Shown here one piece after another: positions 33,749 through 33,892 of a stretch of DNA of 33,892 bases. The notes under the pieces are model-generated. The model saw nothing but the letters and a program-made list of their open reading frames with translations. It did no database searches and had not been told where the DNA came from. Origin of the DNA: Acidobacteriota bacterium (GTDB taxonomy: Bacteria; Acidobacteriota; Terriglobia; Terriglobales; Acidobacteriaceae). Positions within the stretch are counted from its first letter, which is position 1. Each line of letters opens with the position of its first letter. The stretch spans positions 1 through 33,892 of the forward strand of contig JABDHA010000046.1 in assembly GCA_013285705.1 (NCBI GenBank), in the 5' to 3' direction. The translations under genes were made by a program, and so were the position numbers.

Positions 33749-33892
33749 CTATTTTGCCTGGTTCAGGCTCGTTTTAACGATCGATGCCTTGTGCTCCTTC
33801 TGATCGTCGTCGAGGATGTAGAGCCGGCGGCCTTCGACCGTATATTTCACATCCGCACCCACCGTTACATTCGCGGGCTTCGACCACGGAAA
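33749..33892 (-). CDS. 3' end of an unidentified gene cut by the right window edge
   Basis: The last 144 nt of the window, read on the - strand, are open with no stop except TAG at 33751-33749. They encode 47 C-terminal residues beginning FPWSKPANVTVGADVKY, then EGRRLYILDDDQKEHKAS and ending SLNQAK. It reads like a small strand-rich tail with a basic end. I do not recognise the family. The even codon use and the position after a 124-nt gap support a real gene whose start lies right of the window. Confidence 0.6.
   Translation of the reverse strand, partial: FPWSKPANVTVGADVKYTVEGRRLYILDDDQKEHKASIVKTSLNQAK

Overview
The window looks like a chromosomal piece of an Acidobacteriota genome, most likely class Terriglobia (Acidobacteriaceae-like). 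Three things point there: a 1117-residue TonB-dependent receptor of the Oar-like type with an N-terminal carboxypeptidase-regulatory-like domain, an 849-residue ABC permease with the two-repeat layout typical of the Acidobacteria-expanded ADOP family, and an imuA-imuB-dnaE2 mutagenesis cassette on a moderately GC-rich background. This assignment comes from gene content only. No rRNA, tRNA, CRISPR array, complete insertion sequence or prophage is seen.

Layout. 1-5547 (+): imuA (cut at the left edge), imuB and dnaE2, joined by 4- and 8-nt overlaps and closed by a two-way terminator. 5728-9081 (-): the TonB-dependent receptor, with an AT-rich, dyad-bearing leader. 9313-11353: a divergent pair of exported proteins, a two-domain VOC protein (-) and a ThuA-like protein (+). 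11759-13339 (-): a small STAS/SpoIIAA-like protein and a zinc-free MDR oxidoreductase. 13679-16739 (+): an HD-domain protein followed by a coupled 37-codon ORF, a clade-3-type catalase and an exported YceI protein. 16774-19360 (+): a PP2C/SpoIIE-type phosphatase with an unusual insertion, and a Tat-exported protein of unknown function. 19626-23516 (+): cobalamin-dependent methionine synthase. 23549-28438 (-): an RsbQ-like alpha/beta hydrolase, a PAS-PAS sensor histidine kinase whose 5' end overlaps it, and the ADOP permease. 28616-31553 (-): an atypical SDR, an exported hypothetical protein and an M24 peptidase-like protein. 31704-33892: a GAF-domain gene that appears frameshifted (+), a CHY zinc-finger protein (-), an exported beta-propeller protein (+), and the 3' end of a further gene (-) at the right edge.

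The most interesting block is 23549-28517. The hydrolase matches Bacillus RsbQ closely in its nucleophile region and keeps an S94-D216-H244 triad. It is followed at once by a PAS protein whose output is a histidine kinase, not the PP2C phosphatase of RsbP. A perfect 15-bp dyad lies about 65 bp upstream of the hydrolase start, and an ABC permease lies 88 bp downstream of the kinase. Together they could form a small-molecule sensing and signalling unit. Other points worth a look are the TGACAC repeat/dyad cluster upstream of the HD gene, the HD-coupled secreted micro-ORF, the GAF frameshift and the Lys-lacking SDR.

All functions are read from sequence motifs and memory of protein families. No database search was run.
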